Shown here piece after piece: positions 44,347 to 53,547 of a stretch of DNA of 64,000 nucleotides. The position numbers and the translations under genes were made by a program. Source of the stretch: Bacillus sp. SM2101 (GTDB lineage: Bacteria > Bacillota > Bacilli > Bacillales > SM2101); the NCBI RefSeq assembly GCF_018588585.1, contig NZ_JAEUFG010000017.1, positions 1 to 64,000 on the forward strand. Direction: 5' to 3'. The notes below the pieces were generated by a model, which was not told the origin of the DNA, did no database searches, and worked only from the letters and a program-made list of their open reading frames with translations. The number at the start of each line of letters is the position of its first letter. Within the stretch, counting starts at the first letter, position 1.

Positions 44347-46569
44347 ATGAAGAAGAATTTCTATAAAACAATTGGTTGGAGTTTATTAGTTAGTATAATT
44401 CTAATTGCCGTAACTTCAACTCTAGAAAATGCTCATCGATTTATCGGTAATCAAGATTATTTTCAAACCGATGAATTTCAATCAGAATACCATAACTATA
44501 TAAGGGAATTAAGTTCAATTGTGTTAAATAATCCTGATAAGGAGCAGTTGAAGGAAACAGTTTCTGTTTCTCAACAAGAAATAGATCAGTATAGGTTTTA
44601 CTACGGTGACTTAACTTCGCAAATTCAAAATATACAAGGGCAATATCAATCACGTATTTTAGAAGCGGAGGCTTCAGGTAATACCTCTGTGAAAGATGCC
44701 CTTACGAAAGAACGAGACGCCAAAATAGCTGACGTACAAAAAAACTTTGAAGATGATGAATATGTCGAAAAAAAGATAAAAGCAGTTATTAACACAAATA
44801 TTGATTCGTATATAGCGGAACTAAATGCGAAAAAACAAGACTTCGTGTCCGATTTCACATATTTCTCATATGAGTTGAAAAATATTGAGACAGGCGAAAC
44901 CTTCTCATCTGGAGATGTATCAGAAAAAGCTGCGTTTACTATGGAGTTCAGTAAAAAGAATGGATATTTAAAGGCATCACAATATTTAGATAGTGCATCA
45001 TATTATATCGGTGGAGAGTACAACGAAGAAACTGGAATCGATGTCAATAATAAAATAACCACATTATTAAAAGCTTCTCCATCAACATTTGAAGGAAAAA
45101 TAACTATACCCGTTGCAAACATGAATCAAGTAGAAAGGGCACAATATTTTATTTATCAAAAAAATCTGTCATTAATCATGCTGGCAATAGCTGTTGTTGC
45201 TTTATTAATTATATTATTAATATTTAAATTTCGTAAATCTTGGTACGTAGATAGTTCTGTAAGACGACAATATGAAAATTGGCCATTAGACATAAGGCTT
45301 GTCCTAATTTTGATCAATGGCTGGATTGTCATGATATTTACTTTCATGCTTAAGCAAGATTATTATTCATTATTTTCTTATTACAATTATCAGAGTGTTG
45401 AAGGGCTATTATTTAATCATTTCATTCATTTATTTGCAATATGGTTTGGCATATACCAAGTTGTATGGACGTATGATGAGCTAAAGCAAGGATTGGGCTT
45501 TATCGAAACACTTAAAAACGGTATTGTTGTTAAAAATATAAAGTTAGTAAGGGATGCTTTTTTAAAAACCGCTATCGGGAAGCAAATGTTGGCGATATTA
45601 ATCGTTATCTTTTTTTGGGGGATTGGAACTGCAATTGCCTTTGCTAATTCTTACGATGATGGTTTAATCATGTTTTATCTTATTTGTGTCTTCTTCATCG
45701 GTATACCGTCAATTTTGTTTCTGATGAAAAGGATTCGTTATTTAAATCGTGTATTTAGAGCAACCGAGCAAATGGCAAGTGGCACCTTACTTGAACCAGT
45801 TCCTGAAAAAGGAAAGTCAGTTATAGCTAAGCATGCGAAACATCTTAATAAACTAAGAGCTGGAATTAAGACGTCACTAACAGAGCAAGCAAAAAGTGAA
45901 CGATTAAAAACCGAGCTTATAACAAATGTAAGTCATGATTTAAGAACACCTCTGACCTCAATCATCACATATACCGATTTGTTAAAAAATCAGCAGCTGA
46001 CAGAGGAAGAGAGAAATGAGTATGTAAATATATTAGAAAGAAAATCCAATCGCTTAAAAATACTCATTGAGGACTTGTTTGAAGTATCAAAAATGGCGAG
46101 CGGGAATTTAGAGCTTCATAAGCAACAGGTAGATTTAACACAATTAATACATCAAGTACTTGGTGAACACCAAGAGGATATTGAAAAATCCGGTCTTGAT
46201 TTTCGGATAACAATTCCAGATACCTCAGTGATGAGCTACGTAGACGGACAAAGATGGTGGCGTGTGTTAGACAATTTAATCGTTAATGCACTGAAGTATT
46301 CACTTACAGGTACAAGAGTATATGTTAGTCTAAAGCATGAAAATAACCAAGCAGAATTTGTTGTTAAGAACATTACTAAATATGAGCTTGGTGAGAATAT
46401 TAACGAACTACTTGAAAGATTTAAACGAGCAGATACATCACGAGCTACAGAGGGATCTGGCTTAGGGCTTGCGATTGCTCAATCGATCGTTGATTTACAT
46501 GGCGGTACATTACAAATAGATCTAGATGGCGATCTATTTAAAGTAATTGTTAAAATACCAACATCTTAG
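44347..46569 (+). CDS. Sensor histidine kinase with large extracellular and polytopic region
   Basis: A 740-residue kinase. Membrane segment 1 (about 10-28), a coiled-coil-like extracytoplasmic region (about 30-272), then five hydrophobic segments between 273 and 460, a HAMP-like linker, HisKA with His530 in NVSHDLRTPLTSI, and HATPase_c with N-box NLIVNALKYS and GSGLGLAIAQS. The G1 motif DxGxG appears lost: the region reads VVKNITKYELGENI. Such altered ATPase boxes occur in VanS-like kinases of Bacillus. GAAGGGGG lies before the ATG. The signal is unknown. Confidence 0.88.
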   Translation: MKKNFYKTIGWSLLVSIILIAVTSTLENAHRFIGNQDYFQTDEFQSEYHNYIRELSSIVLNNPDKEQLKETVSVSQQEIDQYRFYYGDLTSQIQNIQGQYQSRILEAEASGNTSVKDALTKERDAKIADVQKNFEDDEYVEKKIKAVINTNIDSYIAELNAKKQDFVSDFTYFSYELKNIETGETFSSGDVSEKAAFTMEFSKKNGYLKASQYLDSASYYIGGEYNEETGIDVNNKITTLLKASPSTFEGKITIPVANMNQVERAQYFIYQKNLSLIMLAIAVVALLIILLIFKFRKSWYVDSSVRRQYENWPLDIRLVLILINGWIVMIFTFMLKQDYYSLFSYYNYQSVEGLLFNHFIHLFAIWFGIYQVVWTYDELKQGLGFIETLKNGIVVKNIKLVRDAFLKTAIGKQMLAILIVIFFWGIGTAIAFANSYDDGLIMFYLICVFFIGIPSILFLMKRIRYLNRVFRATEQMASGTLLEPVPEKGKSVIAKHAKHLNKLRAGIKTSLTEQAKSERLKTELITNVSHDLRTPLTSIITYTDLLKNQQLTEEERNEYVNILERKSNRLKILIEDLFEVSKMASGNLELHKQQVDLTQLIHQVLGEHQEDIEKSGLDFRITIPDTSVMSYVDGQRWWRVLDNLIVNALKYSLTGTRVYVSLKHENNQAEFVVKNITKYELGENINELLERFKRADTSRATEGSGLGLAIAQSIVDLHGGTLQIDLDGDLFKVIVKIPTS

Positions 46570-46623
46570 AGTTGGAATTAGAATAAATTTACATTTATGT
46601 CAGGGAATTATTTATAATAATAA

Positions 46624-46684
46624 GGACACTTCTTCGTAGAATGATAGGCACATTTATCATATGAGAGAAGTGTTCTCTTTTTTT
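46624..46684 (+). terminator. Terminator after the kinase gene
   Basis: GGACACTTCT pairs with AGAAGTGTTCT around a loop containing a second small ATGATA/TATCAT helix, followed by CTTTTTTT. Confidence 0.75.
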
Positions 46685-46845
46685 ATCTTAGCTTTTTTTG
46701 CATATCCAAATTAAGAAATGATACACGCCCTCTACTACATTTTTCATTGTAATTTCTTCCGTTGTGATTTTAGTGAGAATTGTAACAATATTTAAGAACA
46801 GAGCCTTAACTGGAATCTTAATCATATGAAAGGGAGAGAGCAGGA

Positions 46846-47973
46846 ATGAAAAAGATATTATTTTTGCCATTGTTAAGTATGCCTTCCGGACATCATCAAG
46901 TAGCAGAGGCTTTAATTCATTCAATTAATAGGACTACCAATGGGATAACAACGAATAAGGTTGACCTACTTAGTTACTCTCATCCAGTTTTAGAAAAATT
47001 AATTACAGCATTTTATCTTAAATGGATAAAAGTATCACCTAAAACGTATAAGTGGGCATATAATAATTTCGGTTATTCAAAATCAACAACCTACTCATTA
47101 CAATGGTATGAAAGGTTGTTTTTAAAAAACATGGAGCAACTTATTCAACGTGAACAACCTGATGTTATCGTAGCAACACATGGCTTTCCATCGTTTTTAG
47201 TTAGCCGCTTAAAGCAAAAGAGAATGATTGATGTTCCGTTAATGAATGTTTATACAGATTTTTTTATTAACAATGTCTGGGGAAGAGATGGTGTTGATTA
47301 TCATTTTGTACCAAGTGAGCACATACGTACTTCCTTAATAGAGGATAGCGGGGTAACTGCAGAAAAGATAGTTGTGACAGGTATTCCTATTAATGGCAAG
47401 TTTAATCGGGTGAGCCGACAGTTCGAACAAAAACAAATCCATCATATTTTGTTAGCTGGTGGAAGTTGTGGCTTAGGAAATATGGTAGACCTTCTAAGGC
47501 AAATAGATCATTCAGCAAAGCATTTTCATTTTTCCGTATTATGTGGAAATAACGTGAGGATGTACGAAGAGTTAACAAACTGTAAAAAACCATATATTAC
47601 GCCGTTGCAGTATCTTTCTTCGCGAGATGAAATGAATGATTTGTATGAAAATGTTGATGCTATTGTAACGAAGCCTGGCGGTGTAACTGTTAGTGAGGCT
47701 TTGCATAAAAAGTTACCAATCTTTGCAATAGCTGGTTTACCAGGACAGGAAGAAATTAATTTATCTTATCTCCAAAGTGAAAGCTTAGTGTATAAACTTG
47801 ATTTGAATATGTCTATCTCATCACAGATCATTGAGAAACTAACGAATAAGCAGGAATGGAATGAGCACCAACAAAGAATTGAGGGTTATCTGCAGACGTG
47901 CCAGTTTGCTTCTGAGAAATTATTAACAGTCATAAAAGCTATTAACAACAAAAAGGTAGATAAGGTTGGGTAG
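46846..47973 (+). CDS. MGDG/UgtP-like glycolipid glycosyltransferase
   Basis: A 375-residue GT-B glycosyltransferase. The N-terminal MGDG_synth domain has LPLLSMPSGHHQVAEAL, and QPDVIVATHGFPS. The C-terminal donor-binding half has LLAGGSCGLGN and the nucleotide-sugar motif DAIVTKPGGVTVSEAL then PGQEEIN. UgtP/MurG-like enzymes add sugars to diacylglycerol to make glycolipid anchors; donor and acceptor here are inferred. It heads a lipid-related cluster with DedA and patatin genes. AGGGAGAG lies before the ATG. Confidence 0.85.
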   Translation: MKKILFLPLLSMPSGHHQVAEALIHSINRTTNGITTNKVDLLSYSHPVLEKLITAFYLKWIKVSPKTYKWAYNNFGYSKSTTYSLQWYERLFLKNMEQLIQREQPDVIVATHGFPSFLVSRLKQKRMIDVPLMNVYTDFFINNVWGRDGVDYHFVPSEHIRTSLIEDSGVTAEKIVVTGIPINGKFNRVSRQFEQKQIHHILLAGGSCGLGNMVDLLRQIDHSAKHFHFSVLCGNNVRMYEELTNCKKPYITPLQYLSSRDEMNDLYENVDAIVTKPGGVTVSEALHKKLPIFAIAGLPGQEEINLSYLQSESLVYKLDLNMSISSQIIEKLTNKQEWNEHQQRIEGYLQTCQFASEKLLTVIKAINNKKVDKVG

Positions 47974-48073
47974 TTTATGTCAAAGGAGAAATGGTTAACA
48001 GATTAATAGGATAATCTGTGATTATTGAAGTCTCTAAACCAGCATCTTATATAGGAAAAAGGGTGAAAGATAG

Positions 48074-48703
48074 ATGAATATGCTAGAACTTATACAAAAT
48101 CTAGGTACGATTGGTTTATTTATATCCATGTTTTTAGAAGGCTCATCTATACCATTCCCGGGAATTGTGGTCGTTTTATCGTACGGTCTGTTGCTAAATC
48201 CTAGTCATATGGAGATTGTACTCACCTCGCTTGGTATGGCAAGTATGTATACGGTAGCGAGCCTCATTCCTTATGTACTCGGTGCAAAAATGACCTTCTT
48301 ATTCCCAAAGAGATTTTGGATAAGTATGGAGAAAGCTAGATGTTGGTTTAGAAGGTATGGAGTTTGGAGTATCTCTTTATCAAGACCATTCGGTATAGGA
48401 AATTATATTTCTTATGTAGCTGGTATAAGTAATGTAAAGTTACGTATTTATCTTGTTCATACTTTTTTGGGAATCCTGCCATGGTCAGTTGCCGTTCTCA
48501 TGATTGGCAAACTTGGAAATGTAACGAAAGTAAAGCAATTGTTTCAGGAATATGATGTATATATTTATCTCTTAGGCGCATTAATTCTCATTAGTTATCT
48601 CATTTTATTGTGGATAAAGTTAAAAAATAATGCTGGAACTTATATGAAGGAGGAAATCGAGAACAGCAAACAACAACAAGATAGTGTAGCTTTGAACAAG
48701 TGA
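48074..48703 (+). CDS. DedA-family membrane protein
   Basis: A 209-residue protein with the DedA/SNARE-associated pattern: GTIGLFISMFLEGSSIPFPG at the N-terminus and FRRYGVWSISLSRPFGIGNY then YVAGISNVKLRIYL in the middle, with four to five hydrophobic segments. DedA proteins act in lipid flipping; in Bacillus UptA-type members recycle undecaprenyl phosphate and PetA-type members move phosphatidylethanolamine. The Glu after LFISMFL and Arg in SRPFG are the conserved polar residues. ATG 48074 follows GGGTGAAAG. The stop lies 86 bp before the patatin gene start. Confidence 0.87.
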   Translation: MNMLELIQNLGTIGLFISMFLEGSSIPFPGIVVVLSYGLLLNPSHMEIVLTSLGMASMYTVASLIPYVLGAKMTFLFPKRFWISMEKARCWFRRYGVWSISLSRPFGIGNYISYVAGISNVKLRIYLVHTFLGILPWSVAVLMIGKLGNVTKVKQLFQEYDVYIYLLGALILISYLILLWIKLKNNAGTYMKEEIENSKQQQDSVALNK

Positions 48704-48789
48704 ACTACAGTATAAGGACATCATCATGTGTTAACTCTGAAAGCTGTTACCAACCTCTAATCAAAATATTGGGCTGGGAGGTAAGTGGA

Positions 48790-49602
48790 ATGATCAGAAC
48801 AGGCTTATCGTTGAGTGGTGGCTCCATAAGAGGTGCTGCTCATATTGGCGTACTTAACGAATTGAAGAAACAAAATATGGAAATTACACATATTGCTGGA
48901 ACGAGCGCAGGAGCTGTCATTGCCGGCTTATACGCTTGTGCTATGAAACCAGAAACAATGAAAAAGGAATTAGATGAACTTTCATTAAGAAAATTAATAG
49001 ATATAAGATTGGGTAAAAAAGGATTTGTTAAAGGGAAAAGAATTTATGACAAGCTACTACAGCTCACAGACGGCAAGTATTTTACTGATCTAGAGATCCC
49101 ACTTGCAATAGTTAGTTTAGATCTGTTATCTGGCAAACTAGTTGTCATTCGTTCAGGTGAAGTGGCCAAAGCTATTCATGCAAGTGTAGCCATTCCTGGC
49201 ATATTTGCACCTGTTAATTATGGCAATCAGCTATTAGTTGATGGATATATATTAAATAATAATCCTGTCGATATCGTAAAAGAAATGGGTGCTAAGCATA
49301 TTACTGCTGTTTGCCTACGAGGATCAAAAGATCAACAGCCAAAAAATATACTACATCAGCTTTCAAGATACATAGGCGTAGCAAGTAAATATCATACAAA
49401 CCAGCTTGTAGAAAAATATGCAGATGTAATTATAGAAATTGATTTACAAGGTGTAGGTGGATTTCAGAAAAAATCCTTAGGTAAATTTGTAGAATTAGGA
49501 AGAGAGCAGGCATGTGATGCTTTTTCCATTAGTGAGCTCAACCAACATACGAACAATTGCATGTATCCTCAAGAATTCAGCGAGAAAAGGTTAACTGTCT
49601 AA
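48790..49602 (+). CDS. Patatin-like phospholipase
   Basis: A 270-residue product from the ATG at 48790, preceded by GGGAGGT; an open frame upstream to 48700 lacks an SD and would overlap dedA. The patatin oxyanion loop reads LSGGSIRGAAHIG, the nucleophile is Ser39 in AGTSAG, and the catalytic Asp is Asp151 in VDGYILNN. These are cytosolic or membrane-associated acyl hydrolases acting on phospholipids or lysophospholipids. It is the last gene of the glycosyltransferase-DedA-patatin cluster and likely works in membrane lipid turnover. Confidence 0.88.
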   Translation: MIRTGLSLSGGSIRGAAHIGVLNELKKQNMEITHIAGTSAGAVIAGLYACAMKPETMKKELDELSLRKLIDIRLGKKGFVKGKRIYDKLLQLTDGKYFTDLEIPLAIVSLDLLSGKLVVIRSGEVAKAIHASVAIPGIFAPVNYGNQLLVDGYILNNNPVDIVKEMGAKHITAVCLRGSKDQQPKNILHQLSRYIGVASKYHTNQLVEKYADVIIEIDLQGVGGFQKKSLGKFVELGREQACDAFSISELNQHTNNCMYPQEFSEKRLTV

Positions 49603-49661
49603 AGTTAGTAAAATGAATGAAGAAAACGTACGAAAATTATTTTTACAACTAACAGTGAAAA

Positions 49662-49699
49662 ATCTAGATAGATTCATTTATCGATGAATCTATCTAGAT
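49662..49699. terminator. Bidirectional terminator-like perfect hairpin
   Basis: ATCTAGATAGATTCAT pairs perfectly with ATGAATCTATCTAGAT around TTATCG, between convergent genes. Confidence 0.75.
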
Positions 49700-49716
49700 G
49701 ATGGTACGCCAATTCG

Positions 49717-51039
49717 CTATTGCAATGTATATGATGGTGGACTTACTTTATCTATCAATATAAGGCCATCGTATTGCTCACTCGGTATAAATAGAATATC
49801 ACTTCTACCATCGTGTTTTCCTATTGCTTCCGAATTCCACCAATAACTATTTGCTTTATCATCTTTTATATTGATATTTAAAAAGGTCACTGGATATCCT
49901 GATTGATTAAGCCGATGTTCTATTGAGTTAGTTTTGTGGTTCGTATTAACATCCACAATTTCTTTAATGTCAAGGGATTTATGTTTACCACTATACATAT
50001 ATAATCCGATAACATATGCTTCATTTTTTATAGACTCTGGTAAATATTCTACCATACTAACGTACCAACCATTGCTAGTGGCTGAATTGTTTTTCATAAT
50101 GTGACCGTTATGTCCCCATACAACGAATTTTTCATCAGGATATAATTCATTAAGCAACCATACTAAATTTTCTGACATGATTTTATCTCTTAAGTTCATA
50201 TAATTTATTTCTTCACTACTGTTGTATATGTTAGTAAGTAAATATAATCTTTGTTTGAATATTTTATCAAACAATTGTTGGATATTCTCGTTTAAAGATC
50301 GAGCTAGATTAGAATTTTCTTCGTTCAAACTACTTAATAAATTCTTATATTGATCGATTAACTTTTTATTTCTTTCATCTGGAATAGGATTGCCTAGTTG
50401 TGTTAAAGAATAAAACTCTTTTTCTGCTATTTCAATAGCTTTTGCATACTCTAAATTTATATCCTCAAAAAAATCGTATAGCAATCCCTCCCTTGTACCC
50501 ATTGAATTCATATCAAATCCAACAAGGTTGATAGGTTGACTTGTAGATTTCTGTTCTCGTATATATTTAAATAAATATGTATTATTGTTCGTATGCCAAA
50601 TATTATAAAGAGATTTCTTCATGCCAGTAATTGAATCTAGCTCAAGCAACAGTTCATTTGTCAGATTAACCTCTGTCATGCCGCTTTCGAAAGCTACTAC
50701 ATTGTAATCTAACTCTTCATGTAAAAATTTAATGAGCCTGCCTTTCATTTGATTATATTCTGCAACCCCATGAGAGCTTTCACCGAGCATGACAATTCTT
50801 TTATCTGCTAATATATCTTTCAGAAACATTAAGTCACTAAAGTCATTACCTTTCAAATCTATGCTTTTAAAATCGAAGTTAGCTTTGTTAGAACTACTTA
50901 TTTGACCGATATGATCTGCTTTCAGTGAGATAACTTTTTCACTATTATGTGATGATGTTTGGATTTCACATCCTGATAAATATAGAAAAGTGAATAAAGT
51001 ATAGATGAATAATGATAAAGTTTTCCGAAATAATCTCAT
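49717..51039 (-). CDS. Erythromycin-esterase-family lipoprotein
   Basis: A 440-residue protein with lipoprotein signal (lipobox LSGC near residue 24) and an Ere-like domain. The family motifs are MLGESSHGVAEYNQMKGRLI (catalytic Glu/His region), VVAFESGM, and WGHNGHIMKN. EreA/EreB open the macrolide lactone ring; most chromosomal homologues, especially lipid-anchored ones, have no shown macrolide activity. AAGAAGGT precedes the ATG. It is monocistronic, so a resistance role is not implied. Confidence 0.82.
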   Translation of the reverse strand: MRLFRKTLSLFIYTLFTFLYLSGCEIQTSSHNSEKVISLKADHIGQISSSNKANFDFKSIDLKGNDFSDLMFLKDILADKRIVMLGESSHGVAEYNQMKGRLIKFLHEELDYNVVAFESGMTEVNLTNELLLELDSITGMKKSLYNIWHTNNNTYLFKYIREQKSTSQPINLVGFDMNSMGTREGLLYDFFEDINLEYAKAIEIAEKEFYSLTQLGNPIPDERNKKLIDQYKNLLSSLNEENSNLARSLNENIQQLFDKIFKQRLYLLTNIYNSSEEINYMNLRDKIMSENLVWLLNELYPDEKFVVWGHNGHIMKNNSATSNGWYVSMVEYLPESIKNEAYVIGLYMYSGKHKSLDIKEIVDVNTNHKTNSIEHRLNQSGYPVTFLNINIKDDKANSYWWNSEAIGKHDGRSDILFIPSEQYDGLILIDKVSPPSYTLQ

Positions 51040-51564
51040 ATTTTACCTTCTTTTTTTAATATTTTTCTTATAAATCCATCAACAATTCTTGTGAATATGG
51101 AATGTGTTTTTTGCTTTTTTAAAACGATTTTGCGTAATACTGAGATAACTTAAGAGCTAATAAAGTGTTCACACCCTTTTCAGTATATTTAGAAAATTTA
51201 ATAATCATTTACCTTTTTTTTGCTTAGCGCTTGGGATTTTCTTATTAACGCTTTTATTGTGATTTCTTTCTGTTTTTAATTATTAATGTCACTTGAAAAA
51301 TAAGTAAACCTAATCTACCATATGGAGTAAAGTAAATGAGTATTGCTGTTTATACCAAAACAATAAAAAAAGATTATTTCATTATTGGACCTCAAGCAGG
51401 TAATGATTATCCATATTTTACTATATGGTGAAATGATTATCAATATAGTTAAATTTAGTTAAACTTTGAATTGTTAAGTTTATCTGATAAAGACTATTTT
51501 AGTAATTTGAAATTATTTCTATATAGTTTGCGTTATATCCAGTGATTTCAGAAGGGGGAGGGAA
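51040..51564. other. Divergent intergenic region
   Basis: About 525 AT-rich bases. A 31-codon ORF (51335-51430) with a GGAG nearby is too short to support. No repeat copy or RNA structure was recognised. Confidence 0.4.
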
Positions 51565-52098
51565 ATGTTAGGTTTGAACAAAGGTGAAGTTAAGCTAGTA
51601 GAAAATAAATATTCAGAATGGAATAGCCTGTTTTTAGAAGAGAAAGAGACTTTGGATTTATTAATTGGTAACTATGTAAAAGATATTCAACATATAGGTA
51701 GTGCAGCTATTCGGAGTATATTGGCAAAGCCCATACTTGACATATTAGTTGGTGTTGAATCTTTAAGTGATATACAACAGTTTGATACAAACGTTCTGAA
51801 AGAAGAAGGCTATTATCATTTATCTAAAGTTGAAATAGAAGGTAAAGAAGTGTTTGCGAAATTTTCAAATTTAAATACCATGACAAAATCTCATATTCTT
51901 CATATCGTTGAATATAAGGGTGATTGGTGGCAACAACACACGTTTTTCAGAGATTATTTAAATAATAACCCTCAAATGGCTAAAGAATATGAAGCACTTA
52001 AAAAGACCCTAGCTATTAAATATCCCAATAATGTATCTGCCTATTCCGAAGAAAAAAATAGTTTTGTAGCTAAGGTTCTAAGTCAAAGACAAAATTGA
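51565..52098 (+). CDS. GrpB-family (UPF0157) nucleotidyltransferase-like protein
   Basis: A 177-residue protein with the GrpB/UPF0157 pattern: VENKYSEWNSLFLEEKETL at the N-terminus, DIQHIGSAAIRSILAKPILD ILV with the nucleotidyltransferase GSxA and Asp, and HILHIVEYKGDWWQQHTFFRDYL. The typical GSTSVPG is changed to GSAAIRS, so the active site is a divergent version. Function of the family is poorly known, possibly nucleotidyl transfer to a protein or RNA. GGGGGAGGG precedes the ATG. Monocistronic. Confidence 0.85.
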   Translation: MLGLNKGEVKLVENKYSEWNSLFLEEKETLDLLIGNYVKDIQHIGSAAIRSILAKPILDILVGVESLSDIQQFDTNVLKEEGYYHLSKVEIEGKEVFAKFSNLNTMTKSHILHIVEYKGDWWQQHTFFRDYLNNNPQMAKEYEALKKTLAIKYPNNVSAYSEEKNSFVAKVLSQRQN

Positions 52099-52349
52099 CA
52101 TCAATTTTGGAGTAGGTTAATGAATTAAAGTTTGTTGCATTTATGAGAAAATTAGAGTACTAAATTTATCATCTACACCTTAAGGGCAGTATAAATGATC
52201 GGGATAAGCTTCGACTAAAATATTTTATTAAAATTTCATTGGGTTCCAATAATATATTTAAGGACTATAATGAATTTAATAGCTTGATAAGCAAATACAA
52301 ACAGCTTTATTTCTTCCAATTAATGTATAATAAGTTGGAGGAGTGATAA

Positions 52350-52895
52350 ATGTTGATAGTTAAGATGACAAGAAAGGAATTTGACACGTTAGCTCATGAG
52401 GAGCTTTGTAAAGTATGCTTTGAACCTTTGATCATAGCCTATAAAAATAGTATGGTTGAGCAAACTTTACAAAGCATGTCCGCTTTTAAAGAGCAATTTT
52501 ATGAACAGCTAACTACTGGGCAACAAGCTTTATTCGTATTTCATATGTTTTATGATCATGCAAGAAAATCCGTAGTAGAGTTGTATTGGTGGAGTTCATA
52601 TTTTTATGCCCAACCGAAAAATTGGTCATCAATAAAAGCTAGTGTTCATCACTTTCAGGATATCGATATGTTCAAGTTACTTGAAGAGATCGAAAGCGTT
52701 TTGCTACAACATCAATACCCTAGTAGTTTAGAAGATTATCATATTACACGAGAAGACTTAGCTAATAATAAAGAACTTATTACTAGGTTTAATCGTTTTC
52801 ATCTTCAGTTTATCGAGAACACTTCTAAGACGATTAAGCTTATAAGTAAGGGTATTCGAGGATGTCCAACTGAGTTTGTATTCATTGAGGAATAA
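52350..52895 (+). CDS. Hypothetical protein, 181 residues
   Basis: A soluble, mostly helical protein rich in aromatic residues (VVELYWWSSYFYAQPKNWSS near 75-95) with the ends EDYHITREDL and FIENTSKTIKLISKGIR. I do not recognise a domain. GGAGGAGTG precedes the ATG well and a terminator follows, so it is a real single-gene unit. Confidence 0.7.
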   Translation: MLIVKMTRKEFDTLAHEELCKVCFEPLIIAYKNSMVEQTLQSMSAFKEQFYEQLTTGQQALFVFHMFYDHARKSVVELYWWSSYFYAQPKNWSSIKASVHHFQDIDMFKLLEEIESVLLQHQYPSSLEDYHITREDLANNKELITRFNRFHLQFIENTSKTIKLISKGIRGCPTEFVFIEE

Positions 52896-52910
52896 GGTTA
52901 TTAATTACCC

Positions 52911-52946
52911 ATAAACCAGCTTCCTTTAAGGGAGCTGGTTTTTAAT
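52911..52946 (+). terminator. Terminator after the hypothetical gene
   Basis: AAACCAGCT pairs with AGCTGGTTT (inner CC/GG), followed by TTAATAG. Confidence 0.8.
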
Positions 52947-53020
52947 AGTAAAACACAAACTTATTTGAAAAGGTATGATATATTAATTAGGATGGAAGTT
53001 AATGTAGGAGGTAAAGCTAA

Positions 53021-53380
53021 ATGAAAGTTCGATTAAGTAAATATCGTATTAAAGAAGGTAAAACGAAACGTGTGGATGAATGGATGGACATGTTAAATCA
53101 AAACATGGATAAGGTACTTATTATATTGAAAAATGAAAATTTGTATGTAGAAACAATGTTTCGTGAAAAAAATGCTGATGGTGAATTTCTTTATTGGTAT
53201 GCAATACAAGGTGATAATGAAATGAATGTAGAACTTACGGAAGATGAAATAAACAATAAGAATGAAATAATTAAGAAGCATATGGAGTATTGGGAAGAAT
53301 GTATTGATCAAGAGGAACAAACACCAATAACTACAGAAGTTGTTATGGTACCTGATAAAATTAGCAAACATATCATTTAA
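53021..53380 (+). CDS. DUF6176-like small protein
   Basis: A 119-residue charged protein resembling the DUF6176 family: RLSKYRIKEGKTKRVDEWMD at the start, VLIILKNENLYVETMF in the middle, and GEFLYWYAIQGDN. The fold is likely a ferredoxin-like dimeric barrel as for antibiotic-monooxygenase-type domains, which is an inference. Function unknown. AGGAGG precedes the ATG. Monocistronic with its own terminator. Confidence 0.7.
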   Translation: MKVRLSKYRIKEGKTKRVDEWMDMLNQNMDKVLIILKNENLYVETMFREKNADGEFLYWYAIQGDNEMNVELTEDEINNKNEIIKKHMEYWEECIDQEEQTPITTEVVMVPDKISKHII

Positions 53381-53453
53381 TTCTAACAAATTTTTTTCTA
53401 GGCAAAAGATACATACGTGAATAAAAATTCGGATTTAATCTAGTCGATTTTAA

Positions 53454-53485
53454 CCCCCACTTTTACATTTAGTGGGGTTTTTGGT
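53454..53485 (+). terminator. Terminator after the DUF6176-like gene
   Basis: CCCCACT pairs with AGTGGGG around TTTACATTT, followed by TTTTTGG. Confidence 0.85.
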
Positions 53486-53517
53486 TTTATAGGTGGAGTA
53501 GAACCCCACCTATAAAA
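53485..53517. terminator. Second hairpin between convergent genes
   Basis: TTTTATAGGTGG pairs exactly with CCACCTATAAAA around nine bases; it probably terminates the minus-strand LysR gene. Confidence 0.7.
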
Positions 53518-53547
53518 TTAGATCAAAGTCTACTAAAGGTAAACATA

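Noticed and set aside
49717-51039. Reading the Ere-family protein as a macrolide resistance gene
   Set aside because: It is lipid-anchored, chromosomal and isolated; family membership alone does not show macrolide esterase activity.
51335-51430. 31-codon ORF with GGAG upstream
   Set aside because: Too short, no recognisable sequence and no terminator to support it.
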